From Odoribacter sp. Z80 (GTDB lineage Bacteria > Bacteroidota > Bacteroidia > Bacteroidales > Marinifilaceae): DNA of 64,000 nt. Below the pieces are notes generated by a model. That model was not told where the DNA came from, made no database searches, and saw only the letters and a program-made list of their open reading frames with translations. Numbering within the stretch: position 1 is the stretch's first letter; every line of letters starts with the position of its first letter. The stretch lies in the NCBI RefSeq assembly GCF_009935865.1, contig NZ_QWEL01000002.1:186001-250000 (forward strand). The letters are read 5' to 3'. A program made the position numbers and the translations under genes. Positions 1-6,574 of the stretch are shown piece after piece.

Positions 1-464
1 GTCCGGTAATGGTTTTCCTCCGTATATTCATTCACCAGATAAGCGTCTGCAGTCAGGTTATCCAGATATCCTAAATCAGTCCTGTATTCCCGTACTCCTT
101 GCTGATTCACCATCACCGTCATATAATCGGCACCGCTACGCTGCACATTCCACTCCACCTGCTTTCCGGCATTGTATTTCAGCAAAATCACATTTCCCGT
201 ATTTTCCCACGTCCCGGCAACACTCTCCTGACGGCCGCCAAAATCAACGGTTTTTAAAATACCTCCCCTTTCCAGACGCAATGCCTCCAACAAATCCTCC
301 CGGTCCATACCATAAGCATCTCCCGCCCAGGCATTGTAATACCATGTCTTCTCCGTCAGCAACGCCATATCCACAACCCTGTCATCTCTCCCTTCATTCT
401 TCTGGCAAGCATAAACCAGACAAAGTATTCCTATCCAAATCCAACTGTTTCTTATTGTCTTCAT
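1..464 (-). CDS. Putative lipoprotein of unknown function (3' end outside window)
   Basis: The reading frame starts at 464 and runs off the left edge, giving 154 codons here. The N-terminus MKTIRNSWIWIGILCLVYAC is a typical type II signal peptide with a lipobox ending at Cys20, so the product is probably a lipoprotein exported through the inner membrane. The mature part contains Trp- and Tyr-rich stretches (TWYYNAWAGD, GTWENTGN) like those of small beta-sheet lipoproteins, but I do not recognise the family. AAGGAG directly abuts the ATG. An in-frame ATG lies six codons upstream (482) but would put extra residues before the signal peptide. The gene is divergent from manA. No function is assigned. 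Confidence 0.7.
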   Translation of the reverse strand, partial: MKTIRNSWIWIGILCLVYACQKNEGRDDRVVDMALLTEKTWYYNAWAGDAYGMDREDLLEALRLERGGILKTVDFGGRQESVAGTWENTGNVILLKYNAGKQVEWNVQRSGADYMTVMVNQQGVREYRTDLGYLDNLTADAYLVNEYTEENHYR

Positions 465-499
465 CTCCTTATATCCAACCATTTTTCAAATTTTCGTTA

Positions 500-507
500 T
501 ACATTTG
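500..507 (+). promoter_or_regulatory. Bacteroidales -7 element upstream of manA
   Basis: TACATTTG matches TAnnTTTG and lies 39 bp before the manA ATG. No clear TTTG -33 box is visible at the right spacing. Confidence 0.5.
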
Positions 508-546
508 CACTGTAAAGCGTAACCGTACAATTTTTATACCAAATAT

Positions 547-1521
547 ATGCTATACCCATTAAAATTCAAACCCATTCTCAAACAAACCCTCTGGGGCGGT
601 AGTAAATTAGCCGGAAAAGGCAGTAATCCCCACATCCGGGAATCCATCGGTGAAAGCTGGGAGATTTCCGGAGTCCAGGACAATATTTCCGAAGTTACCG
701 AAGGGCCGTTGGCCGAAAACACCCTGGAAGAACTCATCGAAATATACATGGGGGACCTGGTCGGGGACAAGGTATACGATAAGTTCGGAGTAGAATTTCC
801 TCTGTTGATTAAATACATAGACGCACGCGACAACCTTTCCATTCAGGTTCACCCGGACGACGCAACCGCAAAAGAACGCCACAATGCTTACGGAAAAACA
901 GAAATGTGGTACCTGCTCGACGCCGAACCGGAAGCCGGATTAATTATGGGGTTCAAACACGACACAACACAACAAGAATACCTGCAAGGACTTCACAACA
1001 ACACCCTCCCTGCACTGCTGAACACGGAAAAAGTGAAAAAAGGAGATTGCTTTTTCATCCCTGCCGGCACCGTGCATGCTATCTGTAAAGGCTGCTTCAT
1101 CGCCGAAATCCAACAGACCTCCGACATCACCTACCGTATTTACGATTACAACCGACGGGATAAAAACGGAAATACACGGGAGTTACATACCAACCTGGCA
1201 ACAGACGTTATCAACTACAACGGGCAGACACAACACGCCATCCCCTATCATCAGCATGAAAACCACACGGAAGAATTAGTCGACTGCGAATATTTTACCA
1301 CCAATTACCTGAAATTCAACAAAGAAATTGAAAAAGATTACATCGCATTAGATTCTTTTGTCATTTACATGTGTCTCGAAGGAAATTTTACGCTGGTATA
1401 CGAAACCGACAAAACAATACAGGTCAGGAAAGGGGAAACCGTACTCATTCCGGCTTGCCTGAAAAATCTCTTTCTGCTCCCGGAAAAAGAAGCGGAAATA
1501 CTGGAAATCTACATCCGTTAA
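547..1521 (+). CDS. manA: Class I mannose-6-phosphate isomerase
   Basis: The 324-residue product interconverts mannose 6-phosphate and fructose 6-phosphate in the cytoplasm, linking glycolysis to GDP-sugar synthesis. The short type I cupin pattern is clear: an N-terminal LKFKPILKQTLWGGSKL, the metal-binding QVHPDD near residue 100, TEMWYLLDAEPEA with a further metal ligand, and GDCFFIPAGTVHAI near residue 170. The length fits the short Firmicutes/Bacteroidetes ManA group rather than the longer E. coli enzyme. The start follows a recognisable -7 element, and no other start is needed. It is a single-gene unit followed by a hairpin. Metal residues appear intact. Confidence 0.93.
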   Translation: MLYPLKFKPILKQTLWGGSKLAGKGSNPHIRESIGESWEISGVQDNISEVTEGPLAENTLEELIEIYMGDLVGDKVYDKFGVEFPLLIKYIDARDNLSIQVHPDDATAKERHNAYGKTEMWYLLDAEPEAGLIMGFKHDTTQQEYLQGLHNNTLPALLNTEKVKKGDCFFIPAGTVHAICKGCFIAEIQQTSDITYRIYDYNRRDKNGNTRELHTNLATDVINYNGQTQHAIPYHQHENHTEELVDCEYFTTNYLKFNKEIEKDYIALDSFVIYMCLEGNFTLVYETDKTIQVRKGETVLIPACLKNLFLLPEKEAEILEIYIR

Positions 1522-1535
1522 AAGAAATCATCCTC

Positions 1536-1588
1536 AAAAGAACCCCCTCTGAAAGTCCATAATCCACCACCTTTAGAGGGGTTCTTTC
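1536..1588 (+). terminator. Imperfect hairpin after manA
   Basis: AAAGAACCCCCTCT pairs with AGAGGGGTTCTTT with one bulged C, and the inner CTGAAAG/CTTTAG can extend the stem. There is no strong T-run, so termination is likely but not certain. Confidence 0.5.
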
Positions 1589-1609
1589 AGAACCATCCGC
1601 TTCCCTTTA

Positions 1610-1813
1610 TCAGAAATAATAATTAAAGCCTATTTCTGCATTCAGGTTAAAGCCTAACTCAAAAGACTGATTGTCACCACCAAACCTTTCATCTAATTTT
1701 TAATGTACTCTCCCACTTATCTCTTTACTCAATTCCTCATCCTCTCCCATCAATTGTAATACAATCTCATATACTTTCGTACACGTATTTCTCCTATACA
1801 CACATATTCTTTC
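1610..1813 (-). pseudogene. C-terminal remnant of an outer membrane beta-barrel protein
   Basis: On the minus strand one frame is open from 1813 to 1610 except for a single TAA at 1700-1702. The upper part reads TKVYEIVLQLMGEDEELSKE and the lower part ends FELGFNLNAEIGFNYYF then stop. Alternating polar/aromatic residues and a terminal Phe are the hallmark of the last strand of a Bacteroidetes outer-membrane barrel, the signal read by BamA. No start codon or upstream domain remains, so I read it as the decayed 3' end of a gene. The family and the cause of the loss are not visible. No other gene lies between manA and pyrI. Confidence 0.5.
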
Positions 1814-1959
1814 CTATTTTTATAAACAGGAGAACCAAACAGCCTTTTCATGACTTACCACACCATAACACATCGTCCAAGACAAGACATTCATAAATAT
1901 ACAAAAATTACCCGACATATCAAAATCCATATACTCGTCCCCCCCCCCGGAACAGGCCC

Positions 1960-2110
1960 GCCGGAGGCAGGGTTCCTCCGGGGATTGGCCCCTACAGGTG
2001 CGGTGTTCCTCCGGTACTCCTGCGGTATTGCTGCGGTATACGTGCGGTACTCCTCCGGTCGCCACCGCAGGAATACCGCACCACATCCGCACCATATCCG
2101 CACCGGTGCA
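1960..2110. repeat. GC-rich GCGGTA-type repeat block with hairpin
   Basis: Short units of the form TGCGGTAYTNCTSCGGT recur several times between 1999 and 2059. The last one (2043-2059) pairs with 2064-2080 across a 4-nt loop with two mismatches. A run of ten C residues lies just before the block. Base composition is far from the surrounding AT-rich DNA. The long frames across it are low-complexity shadows. Confidence 0.5.
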
Positions 2111-2134
2111 AGCCCAACCTTAGCCTTCCCCACG

Positions 2135-2165
2135 AAAAAAGGTGCCGGTTCCGGCACCTTTATTT
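2135..2165 (-). terminator. Terminator of pyrBI
   Basis: GGTGCCGG (2141-2148), loop TT, CCGGCACC (2151-2158). On the minus strand the stem is followed by six T residues, placing it 40 bp after the pyrI stop. A weaker T-run on the other side could also stop plus-strand transcription. Confidence 0.85.
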
Positions 2166-2204
2166 AAAACAGCTTTACACTTCCTCCCCCCCTCCTGCCT
2201 TAAA

Positions 2205-2660
2205 TCAATTCATCTCCATATGCTCCTGGTCAGTCAGTTTTTCACAATAATGACATTTCAGAACAATAGGAGCGTTGTTCACCACCGTAAATTTCGTTCT
2301 TACTTTCTCGTGATTGGTGATACACTTCGGATTCATGCACTTTACAATTCCTTCCACTTTTTCCGGTACGTTCACTTTCTTTTTTTCCACCACATCATAA
2401 TCCCGGATAATATTAATTTTTGCAGAAGGAGCCACCAATGCCAGTTTATTTACTTCTTCATCTTCCAGGAATTTATCCCAGATTTTTATAATCGCTTTTT
2501 TACCCAATTTCGTGCTTCGCAGATTCACACCCAATGTCATCGCATTTTCCATCTCGGAAAGTCCCAGTACATTAATCACATCAAACAGTTTACCTGCAGG
2601 AATATGGTCGATTACCGTTCCGTTTTCTATTGCGCTTACCTGTAATTCTTTCTTAGCCAT
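2205..2660 (-). CDS. pyrI: Aspartate carbamoyltransferase regulatory subunit
   Basis: The 151-residue regulatory chain joins PyrB trimers into the ATCase holoenzyme and carries the nucleotide effector site, giving CTP feedback on pyrimidine synthesis. The N-terminal allosteric domain is seen in VSAIENGTVIDHIPAGKLFD. The C-terminal zinc domain has four Cys in the pattern CMNPKC...CHYC that binds the structural zinc. The likely start is MAKKELQV at 2660; a start nine codons upstream (2687) would extend the conserved N-terminus. It lies 30 bp after pyrB and ends just before a strong terminator, so the two form one transcript. Confidence 0.95.
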   Translation of the reverse strand: MAKKELQVSAIENGTVIDHIPAGKLFDVINVLGLSEMENAMTLGVNLRSTKLGKKAIIKIWDKFLEDEEVNKLALVAPSAKINIIRDYDVVEKKKVNVPEKVEGIVKCMNPKCITNHEKVRTKFTVVNNAPIVLKCHYCEKLTDQEHMEMN

Positions 2661-2690
2661 AACAACATGATTTAAAGTCGTAAACATAAA

Positions 2691-3599
2691 TTATTTTAAT
2701 CCCAAAGCCTTGCATATAATAGCCTGCCGGGCAAATACCCCGTTACGGGCCTGCTCAAAATAGTAAGCTTTCGGATTTTCATCTACGTCCACATCAATCT
2801 CATTCACCCGGGGCAGTGGATGCAGAATCCGCATATTCTCTTTCGCATGGGCCAACATAGCATTCTTCAGAATATAAACATTTTTCACTTTTTCATATTC
2901 CAACGGATCGGCAAAACGCTCACGTTGCACGCGGGTCATGTATAAAATATCGGCTTTATTGATAACCTCATCCAGTTCCGTATGTTCAAAATAAGGAATG
3001 TTCAGTTCTTTCAGGTGCATCTTATAGGCTTCAGGCATCTGCAGAGATTCCGGTGCCACAAAATGGAAGGTCGGATGGAAATGACTCATCGCCTGTAACA
3101 GGGAGTGTACCGTACGGCCATACTTCAAATCGCCCACCATGCAAATATCCAGATTCTCCAAAGTTCCCTGAGTCTTATAAATAGAATACAAATCCAGCAT
3201 CGTCTGCGAAGGATGCTGGTTTGCCCCGTCCCCGGCATTCACCACCGGATGTACCGCCACCTCACTGGCATAACGGGCAGCCCCCTCCACCGGATGGCGC
3301 ATAACGATCAAATCCACATAATTATCTACCATTTTAATGGTATCTTTCAGCGTTTCTCCTTTGGTTACACTCGAAGAAGATGCATCGGAAAAACCAATAA
3401 TACGTCCCCCCAAACGGTTGATGGCCGTTTCAAAACTCAAACGGGTACGGGTAGAAGGTTCAAAAAACAAAGAAGCCACCACCTTCCCTTCCAACAGGCG
3501 CTGATTCGGATTCGCCTCAAACTCCGAAGCTGATTTCAAAACTTCCAGAATCTCTTCCTTGGTATAATCTTCAATGGATACTAAGCTACGTGTGTTCAT
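2691..3599 (-). CDS. pyrB: Aspartate carbamoyltransferase catalytic subunit
   Basis: The 302-residue catalytic chain condenses carbamoyl phosphate and aspartate in the committed step of pyrimidine synthesis. The carbamoyl-phosphate motif STRTRLSF is near residue 50, [20 protein letters not shown] near residue 125, and the aspartate-binding HPLPR near residue 260. Length is normal for the family. The ATG at 3599 begins 2 nt after the stop of an upstream 51-codon leader frame, so translation of the two may be coupled. With pyrI it forms a PyrB/PyrI-type ATCase. Regulation probably works through the leader hairpin described separately. Confidence 0.96.
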   Translation of the reverse strand: MNTRSLVSIEDYTKEEILEVLKSASEFEANPNQRLLEGKVVASLFFEPSTRTRLSFETAINRLGGRIIGFSDASSSSVTKGETLKDTIKMVDNYVDLIVMRHPVEGAARYASEVAVHPVVNAGDGANQHPSQTMLDLYSIYKTQGTLENLDICMVGDLKYGRTVHSLLQAMSHFHPTFHFVAPESLQMPEAYKMHLKELNIPYFEHTELDEVINKADILYMTRVQRERFADPLEYEKVKNVYILKNAMLAHAKENMRILHPLPRVNEIDVDVDENPKAYYFEQARNGVFARQAIICKALGLK

Positions 3600-3601
3600 A
3601 C

Positions 3602-3757
3602 TTATATATTTATGTTACAAATTACCTGATTGCAGAACAAAAAAAAACCAACATATCTCTCATGTTGGTTTTTAAATGTATCAATAAATTCACGATTCTG
3701 TCTGAAAAATCTGACAGTACGCCTGTAAATACCGATATGCAAATACGCTGATTTCAT
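3602..3757 (-). CDS. pyrBI leader peptide ORF (candidate attenuation leader)
   Basis: A 51-codon frame begins ATG at 3757, about 10 bp after a TACTTTTG promoter element, and ends TAA at 3602-3604, only 2 nt before the pyrB ATG. Its codons pass straight through a 12-bp terminator hairpin with a nine-T tract (encoding RYVGFFLF). This is the same architecture as the E. coli pyrBI leader, where a ribosome close behind RNA polymerase prevents the terminator from forming when UTP is scarce. The peptide [13 protein letters not shown]... has no resemblance to E. coli PyrL that I can see. That it is translated, and that it regulates, is inference from layout. Confidence 0.55.
   Translation of the reverse strand: MKSAYLHIGIYRRTVRFFRQNREFIDTFKNQHERYVGFFLFCNQVICNINI
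3639..3673 (-). terminator. Attenuator hairpin in the pyrBI leader
   Basis: On the minus strand AAAAACCAACAT pairs with ATGTTGGTTTTT (12 bp) around a 7-nt loop (3655-3661), followed by nine T residues (3639-3647). It lies 40 bp before pyrB and inside the leader ORF, so it ends transcription unless disrupted. Confidence 0.75.
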
Positions 3758-3766
3758 CTCAGAACT

Positions 3767-3774
3767 CAAAAGTA
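3767..3774 (-). promoter_or_regulatory. -7 element of the pyrBI operon
   Basis: Minus strand TACTTTTG matches TAnnTTTG. Transcription would start near 3763-3760, just before the leader ATG at 3757. Confidence 0.5.
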
Positions 3775-3814
3775 TACAAAAATTTCAATAGTAAAAATTT
3801 TCTGCATCCTAAAA

Positions 3815-5029
3815 TCAGACTTTTTTACTTCCTGTCATTCCGGCAATACGGTCTACAATATCTTTAGCAACTTCCCTTTTTCTTTTCAATCCGTATGCAT
3901 ACTGGTTTTCCTCCCGGTCTATCAAAGTGACCTTATTGGTATCATAACCGAAACAGGCCTCTTTATCCTTCAGACTGTTCAAAACAATCAAATCCAGATT
4001 TTTGCGGTGCATTTTTTGTATGGCATGACAGGTCTCATCATGGGTTTCCAAAGCAAATCCGACCAATAACTGTCCGGCTTTTTTGCGCTTTCCCAATTCA
4101 GCAGCAATATCCGGAGTCGGTTTTAAATCCAGATGCAAGACCTCTTCCCCGCGTTTCAACTTCAACCCGGACTTCTCTAACGGAGTAAAATCGGCCACTG
4201 CGGCACATGATACGACAATATCACAATTTTCCGCATGCTTCAATGCCGCACCATACATTTCTTCCGCAGACTCCACATCCTCCCGGCAAATGGCAGGATG
4301 CACCGTCTGTAAATGGACAGGTCCGGCAACCAAAAACACCTCGGCCCCCCGGGCAGCAAACTCCTCTGCCAAAGCAAACCCCATCTTCCCGGTAGAATAA
4401 TTGCCGATAAACCGGACAGGATCTATCTTTTCGTAAGTAGGACCGGCAGTCACCAATACTCTTTTCCCTTTGAACTCCGCTTGCCGGACCAAAAACTGAC
4501 GAATAAAATCCACGATCTTTTCCGGTTCTTCCATCCGTCCTTTTCCAACCAGACCGCTGGCCAGTTCCCCATCCTCCGGTTCTATCAACAGATTCCCATA
4601 ACTTTTCAATATCTCCAGATTTCTCTGTGTAGCAGGATGTCTGTACATATCCAAATCCATAGCCGGAGCGATGACGACCGGACATCTTGCCGAAAGGTAG
4701 GTCGTTAACAAAAGATTGTCAGCCACTCCGTGGGCCATCTTACCGATTGTATTGGCCGTTGCCGGAGCTACCACATACAGGTCAGCCCACAATCCCATAT
4801 CCACATGAGAATGCCAGTCTCCGTTTTCCGGATTATAAAACTCCACCATAACCGGATGTTTGGACAAAGTGGCCATCGTCAAGGGAGTAATAAACTGTTT
4901 AGCCAATTCCGTCATCACCACCTTTACCTCGGCACCTTCCTTCACCAACAGGCGCACCAGGGAAACCGATTTGTAAGCGGCAATGCTGCCCGTTACCCCT
5001 ACTATAATATGTTTTCCTTTCAACATCAT
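3815..5029 (-). CDS. coaBC: Bifunctional phosphopantothenoylcysteine decarboxylase / phosphopantothenate-cysteine ligase
   Basis: It makes 4'-phosphopantetheine for coenzyme A in two steps. The N-terminal CoaC flavoprotein half shows GVTGSIAAYKS, the catalytic His in WHSHVDMG, the PATANTIGKMAHGVADNLL loop and PAMDLDMY. The C-terminal CoaB half shows VLVTAGPTYEKIDPVRFIGN, the dimer motif STGKMGFALAE and AAVADF. I chose MMLKGKHIIVG at 5029; the longer frame to 5059 would translate through a strong hairpin. Where E. coli has the active-site Cys in ACGDxGxGRM, this protein reads ASGLVGKGRM, with no Cys. The order bamD, omega, coaBC is common in Bacteroidetes. Confidence 0.94.
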   Translation of the reverse strand: MMLKGKHIIVGVTGSIAAYKSVSLVRLLVKEGAEVKVVMTELAKQFITPLTMATLSKHPVMVEFYNPENGDWHSHVDMGLWADLYVVAPATANTIGKMAHGVADNLLLTTYLSARCPVVIAPAMDLDMYRHPATQRNLEILKSYGNLLIEPEDGELASGLVGKGRMEEPEKIVDFIRQFLVRQAEFKGKRVLVTAGPTYEKIDPVRFIGNYSTGKMGFALAEEFAARGAEVFLVAGPVHLQTVHPAICREDVESAEEMYGAALKHAENCDIVVSCAAVADFTPLEKSGLKLKRGEEVLHLDLKPTPDIAAELGKRKKAGQLLVGFALETHDETCHAIQKMHRKNLDLIVLNSLKDKEACFGYDTNKVTLIDREENQYAYGLKRKREVAKDIVDRIAGMTGSKKV

Positions 5030-5050
5030 GGGATCTTCCGATGAACTATA

Positions 5051-5091
5051 AAGTACCAATACTCCCCCTGCTGCGGGGATTATTGGTACTT
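5051..5091 (-). promoter_or_regulatory. Strong intercistronic hairpin between omega subunit gene and coaBC
   Basis: AAGTACCAATA (5051-5061) pairs with TATTGGTACTT (5081-5091) and the inner CCCC/GGGG extend it. There is no T-run on the minus strand, so it looks more like an RNA-stability or partial-termination element than a classical terminator. Confidence 0.55.
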
Positions 5092-5112
5092 CATTATTTT
5101 ATATAAAATCAC

Positions 5113-5466
5113 TTACAATGATTTCTTTTCTGTCGTTTTCTTTTCGGAAGAGGCATTTCTGAAATAAATCTGTCCCTCTTCAAATTCCTGAGTGGCAATC
5201 AAAACAGGTTTCGGAATCCGTTCATAAAATTTAGAGATTTCTATCTGTTCGCGATTTTCAAAAATCTCTTCCAGGTTATCTGTATAAGAAGCAAATTCCT
5301 GCAATTTACGGCTCAATTCCTCTTTCATCTCCACAGCAATCTGATTTGATCTTTTGGCAATAACAGCTACCGCCTCATAGATATTATTATCTGCTTTTGC
5401 AGCCAAAACAGCCGGATTACGGGTAATGGTGTTATTGGGCGCTTTCACTTTCTTAAAATCTACCAT
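5113..5466 (-). CDS. rpoZ: Omega-like (Rpb6-type) DNA-directed RNA polymerase subunit
   Basis: The 117-residue protein matches the Bacteroidetes omega-type subunit, which helps assemble and stabilise RNA polymerase. The conserved core is NIYEAVAVIAKRSNQIAVEMKEEL (described here by its ends), equivalent to the omega segment that clamps beta-prime. It continues with an acidic helix and EEGQIYFRNAS. It is longer than the roughly 90-residue proteobacterial omega because of the Bacteroidetes C-terminal tail. It sits 34 bp after bamD and before coaBC, a common arrangement in the phylum. Family assignment rests on sequence feel and context, since omega proteins are short and divergent. Confidence 0.82.
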   Translation of the reverse strand: MVDFKKVKAPNNTITRNPAVLAAKADNNIYEAVAVIAKRSNQIAVEMKEELSRKLQEFASYTDNLEEIFENREQIEISKFYERIPKPVLIATQEFEEGQIYFRNASSEKKTTEKKSL

Positions 5467-5500
5467 AATAATTGAACTATATATTATTGTTTATGTTATT

Positions 5501-6301
5501 TTAATCCTCAAACTTATAATTTTTCAGATAAGCATCAATCTCGTCATACTTTTTCTTCACGTCGGACGCGTAACGGCTATCCGGATATTCGTCTGCAAAA
5601 TAGTAGTATTCCTCCCGGGCATTGTTATAACGTTCCAGCTTTTTCTCTTCCACACTGTTCACAGCCATCTGATATTTTGAAACAAACAGCATGTACATAA
5701 TTTCTTCCCGGTATTTGGAGCCTGGAAAATCTTTCAAACAATTCTGTAAACTGATCACAGCCGCCTTATAATATTCCCGCTGATAATAGTTTTTTGCACT
5801 CAAATAAGCCTTATAGGAAAGTTTGTCCCGCATTTCATCCATATAACCGTTGATTTTGTCCTTCCGGCCACTCAAAGGATAACGGTTCAGATACAATTGA
5901 AATTCATTGATGGCTTTCTCTGTCACCGCCTGGTCCAGGCGCGGTTTCGGAGACGCCTTGTAATCACAGAAACCCATCATAAACAAACATTCCTCGGCAA
6001 AAGAACTTTCCGGATAAGTCTGTATCACCTGCTTAAACAAATCGGAAGCAATGGCGTAATCTTTGAGATTGTAATTACAAAAAGCCCGGTAATAAGCAAT
6101 GTTAGGCGCTTTGCTGGTACCGATAAACACAGTACGGATTCCATCGAGCAAATTCAAAGCCCTTTGGTAATCCCCCTTGTTGTAGTACTCAATCGCTTTT
6201 TTATACATCAGCTGGTAGTCGTTACTTTTCAACAGCTTCTGATATTCCCCGCAAGAAGCCATCAAAACAATTACCAGCAAAAAACCTATACATTTCTTCA
6301 T
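5501..6301 (-). CDS. bamD: Outer membrane assembly lipoprotein BamD
   Basis: BamD is a lipoprotein of the BAM complex that inserts beta-barrels into the outer membrane. The start MKKCIGFLLVIVLMASC at 6301 gives a signal peptide with its lipobox at Cys17; a start 16 codons upstream would bury it. The body is a string of TPR helices, for example YYNKGDYQRALNLLDGI, APNIAYYRAFCNYNLKDY and VIQTYPESSFAEECLFM, in agreement with the five TPRs known for BamD. The length of 266 residues fits. It heads a bamD-rpoZ-coaBC transcript from a TATCTTTG element preceded by a GGAAAAA heptad repeat. Confidence 0.92.
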   Translation of the reverse strand: MKKCIGFLLVIVLMASCGEYQKLLKSNDYQLMYKKAIEYYNKGDYQRALNLLDGIRTVFIGTSKAPNIAYYRAFCNYNLKDYAIASDLFKQVIQTYPESSFAEECLFMMGFCDYKASPKPRLDQAVTEKAINEFQLYLNRYPLSGRKDKINGYMDEMRDKLSYKAYLSAKNYYQREYYKAAVISLQNCLKDFPGSKYREEIMYMLFVSKYQMAVNSVEEKKLERYNNAREEYYYFADEYPDSRYASDVKKKYDEIDAYLKNYKFED

Positions 6302-6350
6302 AACCCCGACATTAAACAAGCGACCCTGCAATCGCTTTTTTTGCATCATG

Positions 6351-6358
6351 CAAAGATA
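6351..6358 (-). promoter_or_regulatory. -7 element of the bamD operon
   Basis: Minus strand TATCTTTG fits TAnnTTTG, 49 bp before the bamD start. The region where a -33 box would lie is occupied by a heptad repeat. Confidence 0.55.
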
Positions 6359-6360
6359 GA

Positions 6361-6396
6361 GGAAAAAAGGAAAAAGGAAAAAGGAAAAAGGAAAAA
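6361..6396. repeat. GGAAAAA heptad microsatellite in the bamD promoter
   Basis: One GGAAAAAA followed by four exact GGAAAAA units. On the minus strand these are TTTTTCC units beginning 2 bp upstream of the -7 element, spanning the promoter spacer and the -33 position. Confidence 0.8.
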
Positions 6397-6522
6397 GTTT
6401 TCCTTTCGGTTGATTTCATGGCTTTGTATGCATACCTCATTCTGCCCGGCATACGGATAAGCACTTATACCCAATCTTTTCACTTTTACCGGATTCGCTT
6501 TTAGTTTTATTCTTTCTTTTAT

Positions 6523-6530
6523 TACCTTTG
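6523..6530 (+). promoter_or_regulatory. -7 element upstream of the alpha-oxoamine synthase gene
   Basis: TACCTTTG matches TAnnTTTG and lies 44 bp before the GTG start. Confidence 0.5.
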
Positions 6531-6574
6531 TCCGACTTAAACCAGAATCTGTAAATTTTCAAAATACGATTAAC

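Noticed and set aside
1820-2167. Frames of 88-105 codons over the GCGGTA block
   Set aside because: Low-complexity translations on both strands caused by the repeats.
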